A stretch of 64,000 nucleotides of DNA from positions 174,810-238,809 of the forward strand of contig NMRB01000866.1 of the NCBI GenBank assembly GCA_002633025.1, written 5' to 3'. Below the pieces are notes generated by a model. That model saw nothing but the letters and a program-made list of their open reading frames with translations, did no database searches and was not told the origin of the DNA. The first letter of the stretch is position 1, and every line of letters starts with the position of its first letter. Source of the DNA: Notospermus geniculatus. Its lineage: Eukaryota > Nemertea > Pilidiophora > Heteronemertea > Lineidae. Positions 1 through 12,400 of the stretch are shown here, one piece after another. The position numbers and the translations under genes are program-made.

Positions 1-20
1 GGCAGATTTTTAATTAGCAT

Positions 21-137
21 CACACATCATCCTCACTCGGGCCACCTTCATTCTCACCTTCAGATTCACTCTGAACGATATCGGAATCAGAATCAGTGTG
101 CACTTCATCCACGAAGTGAAGAACTATTTCTGATGCC
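21..137 (-). other. acidic open frame at window edge; possible 3' exon or repeat remnant
   Basis: On the minus strand, after a CAG at about 138, a frame reads ASEIVLHFVDEVHTDSDSDI, then an acidic run ending PSEDDV and TGA. It is in phase with the preceding sdk tail exon, and DDV would suit a PDZ ligand. But the upstream pyrimidine tract is poor and the text does not resemble the family tail (FVNHY..DPTYYNSW). It may instead be a transposon-derived fragment. Confidence 0.3.
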
Positions 138-350
138 TGACGCCATTTTTAAATGTCTTGATTGGGGCGATTTGTTTCCCAACTTTCCGTTCCCTCAAAC
201 ACACACCTTCCCGGCCAATTATCCAATCAATATTACCGTTAGGCCTACATATAACCAGCTTCGGTATCACCGATTTACCAGGAACAAGTTTCTAGGATAT
301 TTAGTTTCAGTAAACATCAGATTTTCAACAAAAGCAAACTTGCTACACAC

Positions 351-478
351 CTGTGTCTCCGTGACAGAGTCCAGATCATCTGGCTTTTCTGTACAGCTAC
401 TGCTGTCTGATGGAATGGGTGGTTTTGCTATTGAGTCATCATCTGAATAGATGCTAGCGGGACCCAACTTAGGACCAG
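351..478 (-). CDS. sdk: sdk exon: cytoplasmic tail segment
   Basis: The donor is CACAG followed by GTGTGTAG. It encodes GPKLGPASIYSDDDSIAKPP, then IPSDSSSCTEKPDDLDSVTE, homologous to the vertebrate stretch LHYSDEDV...ESSSLTEKPS. The acceptor has tandem AGs (TTTCAGAG). The second AG (exon end 478) joins the membrane exon in frame; the first AG (exon end 480) would need an upstream phase-2 exon. The tail continues beyond this exon in phase 0, probably outside the window; no PDZ-binding end was found. Confidence 0.85.
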
Positions 479-3400
479 CTCTGAAATACAAAATAAACAG
501 GTATTTTAGGCAACAATTCAGAAACAAATGACACAATACAGTGTCCTCAAATTGGGGGGGGGGGGGCAATCCCCCTCAGCCCCTGCTAGATGCAACTTAA
601 ACTCCGGCTTTAGAGCATAAGATAAATCTACTGTTTGCAAAGGCAGTGTCAGTGGTAAGCGTATGTGTGGCAGTCTAGGAAAACCTGGTGGATGTCACAT
701 TTGAGGAAAGTGTTAATGGCCTTGGTGAACCCGCACATTTCAATAGCTCATGTACATGTACATGTACATGTACTACGTAACAGGTTAACAGTAGCAGATC
801 AATGCAGCCCTTGTTGATCATTCAGCGACATCCGACGGGTTTCCCTAGACTGCCACACATATACATGTACATGTATGTATAACTCACTTATAAAAATTAT
901 TTTTCTGGCTCCTGCCAAGGGTGCCATTTTGTTTGGGTGGTGGCGGTGGCAACCTCTGCGACTGCCGTAACTCGAACGTTGAGAAGCCACCATCGTCAAG
1001 ACTCGGCGCCATGGATAACCCTTTTTTCTTATCTGAAAGTGCATAGAAACCACATCAATTATTATTCAACCCAGTTCAGCAATTCTTATCCAAATGCCAT
1101 ACAAGACGTGGCCTGTTTAAGCCGCCACGTTTTGGGCGGTATGGGCGGTTATTTCCGCAAAAAATCAGTGTCAGGTTTTTCATTCTTAGCACAGAAATTC
1201 TATGCAGAGAGCGCACAAGTAGCGGGAAGCATCTTCAAAAGCAAAATTTATTTTGTTTATCCGAGGTTTTATATCCAGACCGCGTACGGTAATTTATATG
1301 TTGCGAGAGAAACTGTATAGAACTCGCGAAAGAACCAAGTTTAGGATCCAAGTTTCGCATCCAAGTTTAAGATAACAATTTCTCAATTGTTTGCTAGATG
1401 GCGCTTCAACTGAATCTATCATCATATTGGAGGCCTAATCATTAACATAATGAGTATTGGGAAGGTTACCATTGGCCGAGGGTAGTCTACAGTGTACATA
1501 AGGGCCTCAATTCAATTCAACTGGTTCAACTGAGGCGCCATCTAGTGGACAATTGAGAAATTGTTATCTTAAACTTGGATGCGAAACTTGGATCCTAAAC
1601 TTGGTTCTTTCGCGAGTTCTGTACAGTTTCTCTCGCAACAAATAAATTACGCTGTCTGCATACAAAACCTCGGATAAACGTAATAAATCTTGCTTTTGAA
1701 GATATTTCACGCTACTTGTGCGCTGTCTACATAGGAATTCTCTGCTAAAATGAAAAATCGGACACTGATTTTTTGCGGAAATAACCGCCCACAGGGCGGC
1801 AGTTCTGGTCATTCGTTCTTTTTATCTTGACCTCTAGGGATTTAATTTGATGCAGTACGGCTTTAAGCAAGATCTTATAAGTTACATGTAGAAGAACGTA
1901 AGAAGAATTGAAGTGTCCATACCTCTTTTCTTTTTATTTCTGCCCAGTACCAGGAACACAGCAATGATAACGATGATGAAAATGATCGCAGTTAGCGCTA
2001 CGATTATGAGAAACCAGAACTGTTGGTAGAAAGGCTTCGACTCGTATGCTGATAAAGGGGAGGGAAAATGAAACTGATTAATGTTACATGTATCCTAAAT
2101 ATGGTCCATAAAAATAAACCAAAAGCCCTGAATTTCAATAAAAGCATATGAAAAATTTGACTACTCGATAGATTTTTGTTAACAAGATGCTCCTAGACCT
2201 TGAAGTCAGCTGGCCTGGTTCAGTGAAATTGACGGAGTCAAAAGATGTATGTTTAAATGTGGCCTGTGTTCATAGTCAGGTTGTTTGTGAACAGGGGCCT
2301 GTTTCATAAAGTGACTTTAAGCTAACAGTGCCATTAACTCATAATGCATTTTCCATTCGGTTAATGGTACCATTAGCTTAAAATGTCACTTTATGAAACA
2401 GGCCCCTGGCTTTTAAGCTGAACTGTTACTCATTTACGTGTGACTTTCTCAGAACCATTCTTCACTAATGCCTTGGCTTTGGCCCTGCCTCTGTTTGTTG
2501 AAGTGATGTTGTCAGTATGGTTTTAACCCTTCAAATGAATTTCTCATGTGTTTACAAAAACACGCCTAACTCCCCAAAATTGCAATCAAAACTGGTGACA
2601 AGTCACTCCTTCTGGAGGGAACTAAATGGGCCACGACCTCATGGTTTGCTTGTTCCAAAATGTCTGTGAGAGAAATAGGCCAGAGCCAAAGATGCAAGTT
2701 GTGAGGAAATAGTCAAATTTTGGAGAAGAATGGGCTGAAATGGAGTAGTCTTCTGATGAAAACAAACACTGACCTGGTGTGGTGAAAGGGACAGACTCTT
2801 CACTAGGCAAACTAATGCCGTACCGATTTATAGCAATCACTCGAAACTTATACGCAGTCTTCAATTTGAGGTTCGAGAACGGCACAATGGCGCTGGGTTC
2901 AGGGCTGTTCAGTTGCAGGACAGTTTCCCATGTTCCGTCTGTAAATAAGAATATGTGACCATGCAGGGGAGAAATATACTCTATTCTCATCTTTGTAAGG
3001 TCAGTGTTAGCTATGCACGGCCAAGCTTCAACCTGATATGCTTGCATGTACATGTAGATAATCAATGGCAATGAGGCATTCAGAAGGCACGGCTGATATA
3101 GGCCTTGCAAAGTGCCGATCATCATGGACAGACTATGATCAATGCTGTGGGCGGTGATTCCTGAAGTATGCACTGACCATGGAAAGATGAGGATAGAGTA
3201 ATTTGAGATGAACCAGATCATTATTTTGTACAGAATGGCACCTTTAAACCACAATACACCACAGGTGGAAATTGTCAACAAAAAATTTTGAACTTTGGTT
3301 CTGCCAATTGTTTTCAGATGGCGTATCAATCGCCCTATACATTTTGATGGAAAAAACTGTGAACAGCAGGACCAAAACGACGGTAGATACATGTGTATAT

Positions 3401-6400
3401 TGGTGTAGATTTGCTGGAGATTTCTGAGAACATTCTTTGGTGAAAGTCTTGGAAACTGTGCCATTAATTTGGCATTTAAGGGTTAAGTATTAACCCAAGA
3501 GGAGAATTCCTGGGCGTATTCGAATCCCCGTTCTTCACAAGACTTGTGTTCACCCAGTTCATGTTGTTGCTGACTCAACTCGAGCACGGCAGTCTCACAT
3601 GCCGAGAAGGCCAAGAACACGTTCTTCTCAACCCTCCACTGAGTGTGGAGTGAGGAGAACGTGTTCTCCGCCCGACTCGGGTTCGCCTTCTCATCGTTCG
3701 AGACTGCTGTTCTTGAGTTGAGGCGGCATCTCGATGAACTAGGTTTAGCACGAGTGTTATGAACGAGGATTCGAATACGCCCCCTGATGACACATCCGCC
3801 TCATCTAATCCAGACTCTTTCAGCACCAGCTCTTTCAAATCCGCAATCAATTACAAACTTCAAATAGGTCCAACAAATGCAAGAGCAAGGCTAAAACCTC
3901 ATGTGTTGGCAATCTGAAACGCCTTGTAATTTGAACTTGGAGCTTCCATAGTTGAGTATAGATTTCTTTTTTAATCTGATTTTTATTGACGTCTAATATA
4001 AATGACTGCCTTTTACATTTCCCCTAAAATAGCCTGGCAGCTGGACTTCAGGACCCATATTCATGGAACCCTGCTAGCCTAGTTGGCTGTTAGTGGCGTA
4101 CATTGGCCTATATGAACTGAGTGATTTAGTACTAACTAAGCCTAGCAAGGTTTCATGAATATGGGCCCAGGGGATTTGGAATTGGACTTTCTTTCTTCCA
4201 GGATAAAAGGAGTAAAGGACTTTCTTTCTTCCAGGATAAAAGAAGGAGTAAAGGACTTTCTTTCTTCCAGGATAAAAGAAGGAGTAAAGGACTTTCTTTC
4301 TTCCAGGATAAAAGAAGGAGTAAAGGACTTTCTTTCTTCCGGGATAAAAGAAGGAGTAAAAGAGGACAGAATGACAAACAAAAGATGTACAAACAAACAT
4401 GTAAATTTACTGAAGAACTCAAAATAGGTAGAGCTGTTGAGTGGACAGATACCTGACAGACAAAAAGACATGTAGAATAACTTACTGTCAAGACGGCCCT
4501 GTATCAAGTATCCAGTGATACCTTTACTTTCATCACTGTTCTCCCACATCAGGGAGATGGAAGTGGCATGAACTTTCATTACTGGTCTCTTAGGAGGCGA
4601 CGGAGATACTGAAAACAGAAGTCCAAGCTTATTCAGGACCGTGGAACTCAATGCTACATTGGCCGTAGACCAAGATATAATAGGCCGTTCTCAAACTGAC
4701 GTATACACAACAAACATATGCGCACTTCCGCCGAAATCTCAACAACCTCAGTCTGAAGCTGAATGACATGATGCAGACAACCCCGCGACAGTGACGTCGA
4801 AGACGTTGCGTCTGACTCGACCATTGCTGAATCATGGATGGCGTCACGTCAGCCGGCTTCAGATCGAGGTTCTGGTTGAGATTTTGGCGGAAGTGCGCAG
4901 ATATAGAGGAACTATCGGATATAGTGGTGTAGAGGAACTATCGGCGACTGACACTGCTGAGGTTCCAGGTTCGATCCACAGGCCGACTTGTTCTTCATGT
5001 GATATAGAGGGCAGCACAGGTTTTCTCCGAGCACTCCAGTTTCCTCCTGCTGTACCAGTACATTAAATCTTCAATATGTATTTGGCACTCAGCTCTGAGC
5101 TCAATATTCTCAATTTTACATTCAAAAGGCTGATCATACATGTATACAAATCTATGCGCTTGAATATTAGTAGTATGATATTTTGTGATAAAAGAAAAGC
5201 ATATGAATAAATAGCAATTATATCTATGACTCAAGTTAACTAAGGAGATGGCTAGGTGTGACAGGGATCAAAGTCCCCCTGGAATCAAAGTCCAGTCTTA
5301 TTGTTCAGCGAGGGATTAGGGTATATGGCTAGAGAGACCACGACCATAAGAATACAACCTTACAATAGTGGGCTATTGTTTGGTGGACTTGCATTCCTAG
5401 GACGTTGATTCCTGTCACACCGGCGCAAACTGACCGCAAATCTCAATGCAGCAGGGTTGTTTTAAAGTTGACTGATCCAAGCTGCTGGACTCGTCATTCA
5501 GCCCGCCGGGTCAGTCAACTTTAAAAATACCGTGCTATTCGCACTTAAGACCCCTCGGCTGTGGGTGTAAATTGAATTATGTGTTCATTGAACGTTGCAT
5601 GTGTGACGCTTTAATTTAACTGAACGTGCTAGAGCGGTAGCGTCCTTTTCGCAAAGCGCCCCCTGGTGGCCGAATGGAAAGTCCGATTCGGAAGAAAATT
5701 GATAGGTTCGTGGAGGACCCACATATATAGCTGTAAACCAAAAATCAGGAAAATCAGATTTAATTTGAACGTGCTAGAGCGGTAACATCGTTTTGGGAAA
5801 GCGCCCCCTGGTGGCCAAATGGAAAGTCCGATTCGGCCGAAAATCAATAGGTTCGTGGAGGACCCATACATATACNGGCCTGATCATACATGTACCAGTA
5901 TACAACTATTTCTATGATCTTCTATGCACTTGAATATTAGTAGTATGTATGATTTGCGTTATACAACTATTTCTATGATCTTCTATGCACTTGAATATTA
6001 GTAGTATGTATGATTTGCGTTAGAAGAAAATGATTACATACATGTAGCATACATGTATGATTACATTTATGACTCAAGTTAAAGGAACACGGTATTGCCA
6101 CTTTTTCTCGACAGCCGGCGCCACTGCACCACTCTCCAACAAGGAACGAACTACATTATCGGTGAATGGACCCAATTTCTCTGTACATATTGTAATGGAT
6201 TTTTGTAGTTTGTCTTGCTGCCGCGAGGTGGCTCCCTCTACGTCGGCAGTCAAATTACCCATTATAGATCGCATACCGTGGTTCTTTAACAAAGGAGATG
6301 GCTAGGTGCACACTGACAGCAAATCTCAATGCAGCAGGGGTGTTTTCAAAGTTGACTGATCCAACCTGCTGGACTCGTCATTCAGCCAGGTCAGTCAAAT

Positions 6401-9400
6401 TTAAAAACACCCCTACCACATTGAGATTAGCCGTCAATGTATGCCTAGCCTTACACAGATTAGTAGTATTGGCGTTACAAGAAAAGCACATGATTACATC
6501 TATGACTAAATATATGGCTTACACATTTGTGGTCCTGTCGTCACATTGCCTGCACTTTTTGGTCCCCATCCAACCTTGGTCCGAGCTTTCACAACGAATA
6601 GATAGGAAATATTCTCCAAAAGATTAGTTGCTCTATAAAAGTGAATGCCGCCAGGTACCTGAGCCGATACAATTGTACTGACACCAGAATCTGTCTTCCA
6701 CGGCTGATACGTAACGACATAATGGGTGATAATGCCGTTGGGTTCTTTGGGCGGTTCCCAGCGGACAACTAATGAGGTCATCATTATGTCCGAGAATGTT
6801 AGTCGGCCTGGAGCACCGGGAGCTGAAATATTAAGATACATACATCAATATGAAAGAGAGGCTTAGACAGCGACATGAATGGTCAATTTCGAATGAGGTA
6901 CTGGCACAACTAATCCGTGATGTGGCGCTGATTATCAACCAGGTCAGAACTGTCATTGAAAGTGAGGCTAACTTTGTTTTCCAATTAATTCTGAATAGCA
7001 CATCCTGTTTCTGGGCCAAATATAAATAAAACATTGCACTCATTTTCTAATTTTACTTTTCGATTTCGATTTCACCTCTCGCACGTTCGCAGCGCCCCTA
7101 GTAGAATTATCAATGGCCTCTTCCGTTTTCAACCTCACTACCAGGAGTACGGGCAAAAATTTCCTGTATCGAGGTTGAATTGCACGCATTGGATCTAAAT
7201 GCCGCCACCAGGGATGGATCCCTGGCGGCAGTATCGGGAACAAACACGTGTTTTTCAACCTCCATCTAGGAAATATTTACCTTACGGTACTCCTGATAGT
7301 GAGGTTGAAAACGGAAGTGGCCGTTAAAAATCCTACTAGGGGCACTGCGATCGTGCGAGATGTGAAAGCGGTGTACACTTCCGTTTTCAACCTCACTACC
7401 AGGAGTACGGGCAAAAATTTCCGGTATCGAGGTTGAATTGCACGCATTGGATCTAAATGCCGCCACCAGGGATGGATCCCTGGCGGCAGTATCGGGAACA
7501 AACACGTGTTTTTCAACCTCCATCTAGGAAATATTTACCTTACGGTACTCCTGATAGTGAGGTTGAAAATGGAAGTGGCCGTTAAAAATCCTACTAGGGG
7601 CGCTGCGATCGTGCGAGATGTGAAAGCGGTGTACATGTACAGGCCAAAATTAATGGTACCAGTACGCTGTGTATCAAACACTTTTTTTTAATCAAAAGTT
7701 ACATCTTTTATACAATATCCAGGTTTTTAGGACATTTTAAAGATAATGTATCACGGGTAGCGTGCCACAAAAATCATTGTTTATTTACATTTTGTTTGTT
7801 TGTGTCCAGTCTTTCTTCGTCTTATAAGAAATTTGTTGGTATTATGCCCCTCTAGAAATTCTTTTGATACTGAAAGTATTCAATTTGGTCATGTTGGTGG
7901 GTTGGCATGTCCCAAAAGTCCAAAATAACATAATGTAAACATCAATGTTTACAAACATTGACTGTAAACAATGAATTCGTGATACATTATCTTTAAGGCA
8001 AGACAACCTCTTTAAGGTCAAATGTTAAGTGGCAGTTCTGACTGCAAGACACTTACTATCTTGATCTGTGACTATCGGTATGACAGTACTGTTTGGTCCA
8101 TCTCCTGCTGGGTTGAATGCCGACACTGTTACATGGTACCTAGTGTACTTTTTCAGATTTGTCAGGCGTACTTGATTCTCACTGGAGGTCACTGCCTGCA
8201 TTTTGACGTCGGCTGGCTGTCCCACGGCACGCTTCCTTCTGCTTGTGTTTGGAACAATCCAGTAGTAAACCTGAAAGTGTGATCCAGTTATGTTTTCAAG
8301 TTTATGCATCTAATTTTAGTCTGGGAAATAGGTGCATAAAGTAGGCCTAGTTAATAAATCAAGATATGCTGACCCAGACAATCAACAGGGAATACTGGGA
8401 TGTACGTGTATGTTTTATTTGCTCTTTTTATGAAGTTAACCCACTTTGCTACTGAAATTTTTATAAAATTGACATTATGTAGTGCATTGAAGTACACAAT
8501 GCCAGTGCATTTAACACTAACAGGCACCGTCAGTCAGTCAGTCACTGAGGAGCCACAGTGATGTAGTGGTTCGGGCCTCTGACTAGCGGTCAGAGGGTCC
8601 CGGGTTCGAATCCCACTGGGCGTGAGACTTTGGGCAAGTCTCTTTGCCTCACTGGCCTCTCTCCACCCAGGTGTATAAATGGGTACCGGTCGGACATGCT
8701 CGATTGTAGCGCTGAATGAGCAGCTCATCAGAGTTCTACTGAAAGGTTTCAGGATAGACTGAGGTTAAAGTGTGAAGTCGGATGACACCTCTACCGTTGT
8801 TGACATCAGACTATAAACCCAAACTTTAACGGTGGTCCAATTCAATGCCAAGCGGACCTATTCATGGTTGATTGAGCACCAATCAAGAGAATTTTCTTTT
8901 GTCTTGGTCCGCTAGAACTTTGCTGCCATCTTCTGGCGATAAGCGCGGCTGACTGCTCCTATTGACGCCATGGTTGCATCATGACGCATTTGACCAGTCT
9001 ATCCTCCTAAAGTGGTTAATAATGAGAGCAAGTTGTAGGCCTATCCACCCGACAAGTAGCCCCATCTTTTGCCTACTTTGTATCCAAGTAAGTCTCCATT
9101 TTGTTTATCTGGTGGTGGTGGTGCCCAAGATATGACAGCTTCAGTACTCGAGACGATGCCTGGTTTGACCTTCCGAGGTGGAGCAGCTGGAACTGCACAA
9201 AAAAGAAAACCATAAGTAAGTTGAACAAAGGAAAAAGGTTGGAGTTGGGTTAATATGCTAAATCATTGACTATACTTCTATTTTCATAATGAACTCTTAG
9301 GGCCATATTCATAAAGGGTGTTTAGCCTAATCAGCGTACAAATTCTGCATTACACAGGACTAGAAAACTATTGTTCTGCCTTCTGTATGCTGCCTGATCT

Positions 9401-12400
9401 CTGGCATTTACCCACAAGATGATCACACGCGTCTATCTTTCCTGCGTCTCCGTGTGGGAGGACAAAAGAAAGTGTTGGACAAAATCTAGACAAGCCTGCC
9501 TGATCGTTCAACATTTCCTTTGTCCTCTTGGACTTACACGCAGGACAGTTGGACACATGTGATTATCCTGCGGGTAAACGCCTCTGATGAAGCACCATAC
9601 AGACATCAGACAGAACGTGTGATTATCCTGCGGGTAAACGCCTCTGGTGAAGCACCATACAGACATCAGACAATAGTTTTCTAGGCCTTTAACCTGTGTA
9701 ATGCAGAATTTGTACGCTGATTAGGCTAAACACCCTTTATGAATATGGCCCCTAGTTTGTTATAAACTTCTGTTCATGGTAACATTCATCACTGAACCAG
9801 TGCAGGCCTTGTAGTTGATCATCAAAATAATCAAAAGAGAGGTTTAATAGCATAAGAAAGTATCGGCACAAAACAGTGGAATATCTTTACTGCTTACTGT
9901 GGTTTATGAAATTCTTCTAGAATTATGCTAACTAGGGGAATATGGTATCGTATATTCAGTCAAGGAAGATGTTCAAGCCCAGTAATACTCTAGTAATCAG
10001 ACCTGTCATACCGTAAAGCAAAATAATTTCGTGCGGAAAATTCTCACGAAAATAGCGAATTGCTGCGGCGCTCGCTAAATGTTTTCTCCACGAATGCAAA
10101 TTACCGCCGACACCCGCCATACACAATGCAAATTTTGTTCCCCACTAAATGCTATATCGATGAGTCATCAGCACCAGTTGACCAATGCAGCGTGGGAATT
10201 CTCATTGTGACGTCATTCCTGGAGTCTCCCTTGTGCCCGGAATGAGTGTTTACACTAACAAGCATTGTGTTATGCAGCTGATTAGTACAGGTCGTGCCAG
10301 GATATACAGCTTCCTGCTTCCTGAGAAGTGTGGTGTCGATCTTCTTTATGATTCTGGGTACGACACTCGCGAATATATTTCCCAGCAAAAAAGTTTTACC
10401 GGTATATACGGCCCTTTACCACGAATATTTCTGCCCACTAATATTGGATTTTTACGCCATTTGCAAACATTTAGGACGCGAAAATATTTTGCTTTACGGT
10501 ATATCCCAGTGAACGAAGGAGAAGTTTGGCCATAGCACTAGCAGATGATGCCTAGCCATCCAAAGGACCAAAGAATAACTTAGTTGAACATTCTTACTAG
10601 CTTCTCCAACATATACTGTGACCGGTGGACTACTCGGGCCAGAGCCAACTCCGTTGTAGGCACTGATCCTCAGCTCATAGTTGAAACCCTTGTTGAGATC
10701 TCTTAGAGTGACCCGGGTTGCTGGAGTTGCTATGGTCTGGCCACCAGAGTTTTCAACTTGGCGGTAGATCAGCTTGAAGCCTTGGAGGTTACCATTCCAT
10801 GTGCCTCGTGGTGGGGGCTACAACATGCAAAGGGTGTGCACACATAAGAAGCTGTGGCGGCATTTGTTGGAAATAGCAAAAATTCATATAAGCGTCCCTC
10901 GTTTTATGAATTTTTGGATATAGGAGTGAAAGTGGAAATGAAAGAATGAGTGCACAGTACAGAAACACATCACAGCAATATTTTGCACCAACGGTTGATT
11001 TTCTTCAACGTAACATATGGTCTCGACTTTAAGCTATAAGCTTGTGCAGATGACGTTATCACAGAAAAATCTGCCATCTTGACGTCAGATTATGTAACTG
11101 ATCCAAGTGTCGTCGGCACATGGAATTCATGTGACTTCAACCATGACAACAAGATTTACACTTTTTGTTCTCAATGTCAGCATGGTGGACTGCAGGTCAA
11201 AAGTGACATCACAATGAGTCACTGTATTAAAGGTCTGTAGGATTTTAAAGATAATGTATCACGGGTATTATCGCGGGCCACGAAATTCACTGTTTATTTA
11301 CATTTTGTTTGTTTGTGTCCAGTCTTTCTTTGTCTTATGAGTAATTTGTTGGTGGCGTGCCCCTCCAGAAATTCTTTGATACCAAAAGTATTCAATTTAG
11401 TGAATTGGCATGTCCCAAAAGTCCAAAATAACACAATGTAAACATCAATGTTTACAAACATTGAATGTAAACAATGAAGTCGTGATACATCTTTAAGTGC
11501 ACAAGGAGCAATATATCACTTGCTGTGTGTCTGTACCGTGCCATGGATGATAGGGGCATCGGGTGGGGTTCCAGACCTGAGAGAGCAACCGCACCATAAG
11601 CAATAAGGAAATATAAAATAAAGATAATATCCCTACGAGATAAATAAATACACAGAATGTCTCCAATATTACGCACAACACCAAATGATAGTGAAAAGTA
11701 ATGTATAAACAAATGACATGAAGTACCGGTATAGAGAACAACAGAGGTATCTTTTCACCGACTCTAGGAAAATTCTCCCTGGGGATGAATTTTCCAGGGA
11801 TGAATTTTCTGGGGATGAATATTCCTCGGGGACGAATTTTCCTCAGCGACGAATTTTCCAGGCACAAATTTTGTGGGGACGAATTTTCCTGTAACCCTTT
11901 TCACCACCAATGTTTACTTGCAATTGTATCACAAAGGAATTTGCAGACTCATTTTTGGAAGTTTAACCCAATAGCACCTGTAGCGCCTGAGGTGCCCCTA
12001 CCTGTAGCGCCCAAAAGTGGCATGATAATGCTTTTGCTTTAACCTTGATTCAGGAGGTCAAGGTCAATGAAAGATCACCCAGTACCCCCCGGTAACACTC
12101 TTCCATATGAACATAACTTGTAATAGTCTATTTTGAACTTCATGTACATTTTTTGGGCAGTTCCAGTCAAAATTCTTCAGGGAACAAATGGACCATTACC
12201 TGACTTCAGGTGCTGCAGTATTATATGCAGGGAACAAAAGTCCAGTATTTGCATTGGTCAATCGATGAAAAGTTGTGGCCATTTTAGATAAAATGGGGAA
12301 TGGGGTTGTCAAGTACCAGGATGACCAACACCAAATAGAATGTAGGATCTCATCCTGAGAATGAAACTAATGATAAAGAAAAAAGAAGACAACAAAAAAC

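Noticed and set aside
2622-3464. 280-codon minus-strand frame as one exon
   Set aside because: Only 2,774-2,938 is flanked by splice sites and fits FN3-13; the rest has no homology and would break the junction with 4,486-4,608.
2524-3486. TTAACCCTT...AAGGGTTAA ends bracketing the FN3-13 exon, as if the exon were captured by a transposon
   Set aside because: Only the left 200 bp match the family; the right side has no similarity beyond about 14 bases.
4142-4651. Open frames with RKKVLYSFFYPG or SSRIKEGVKDFL repeats
   Set aside because: Produced by the 36-bp intronic tandem repeat; only 4,486-4,608 is a real exon (FN3-13).
8560-8630. Possible tRNA gene (A box, B box, anticodon-like arm)
   Set aside because: It is the head of a SINE: the same body and ACTTTA tail occur at 28,440, and the acceptor stem does not close.
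11561-11600. Minus-strand GTPPDAPIIHG text as the missing FN3 N-terminal half
   Set aside because: No Trp, and a stop follows within a few codons; splice sites are lacking.
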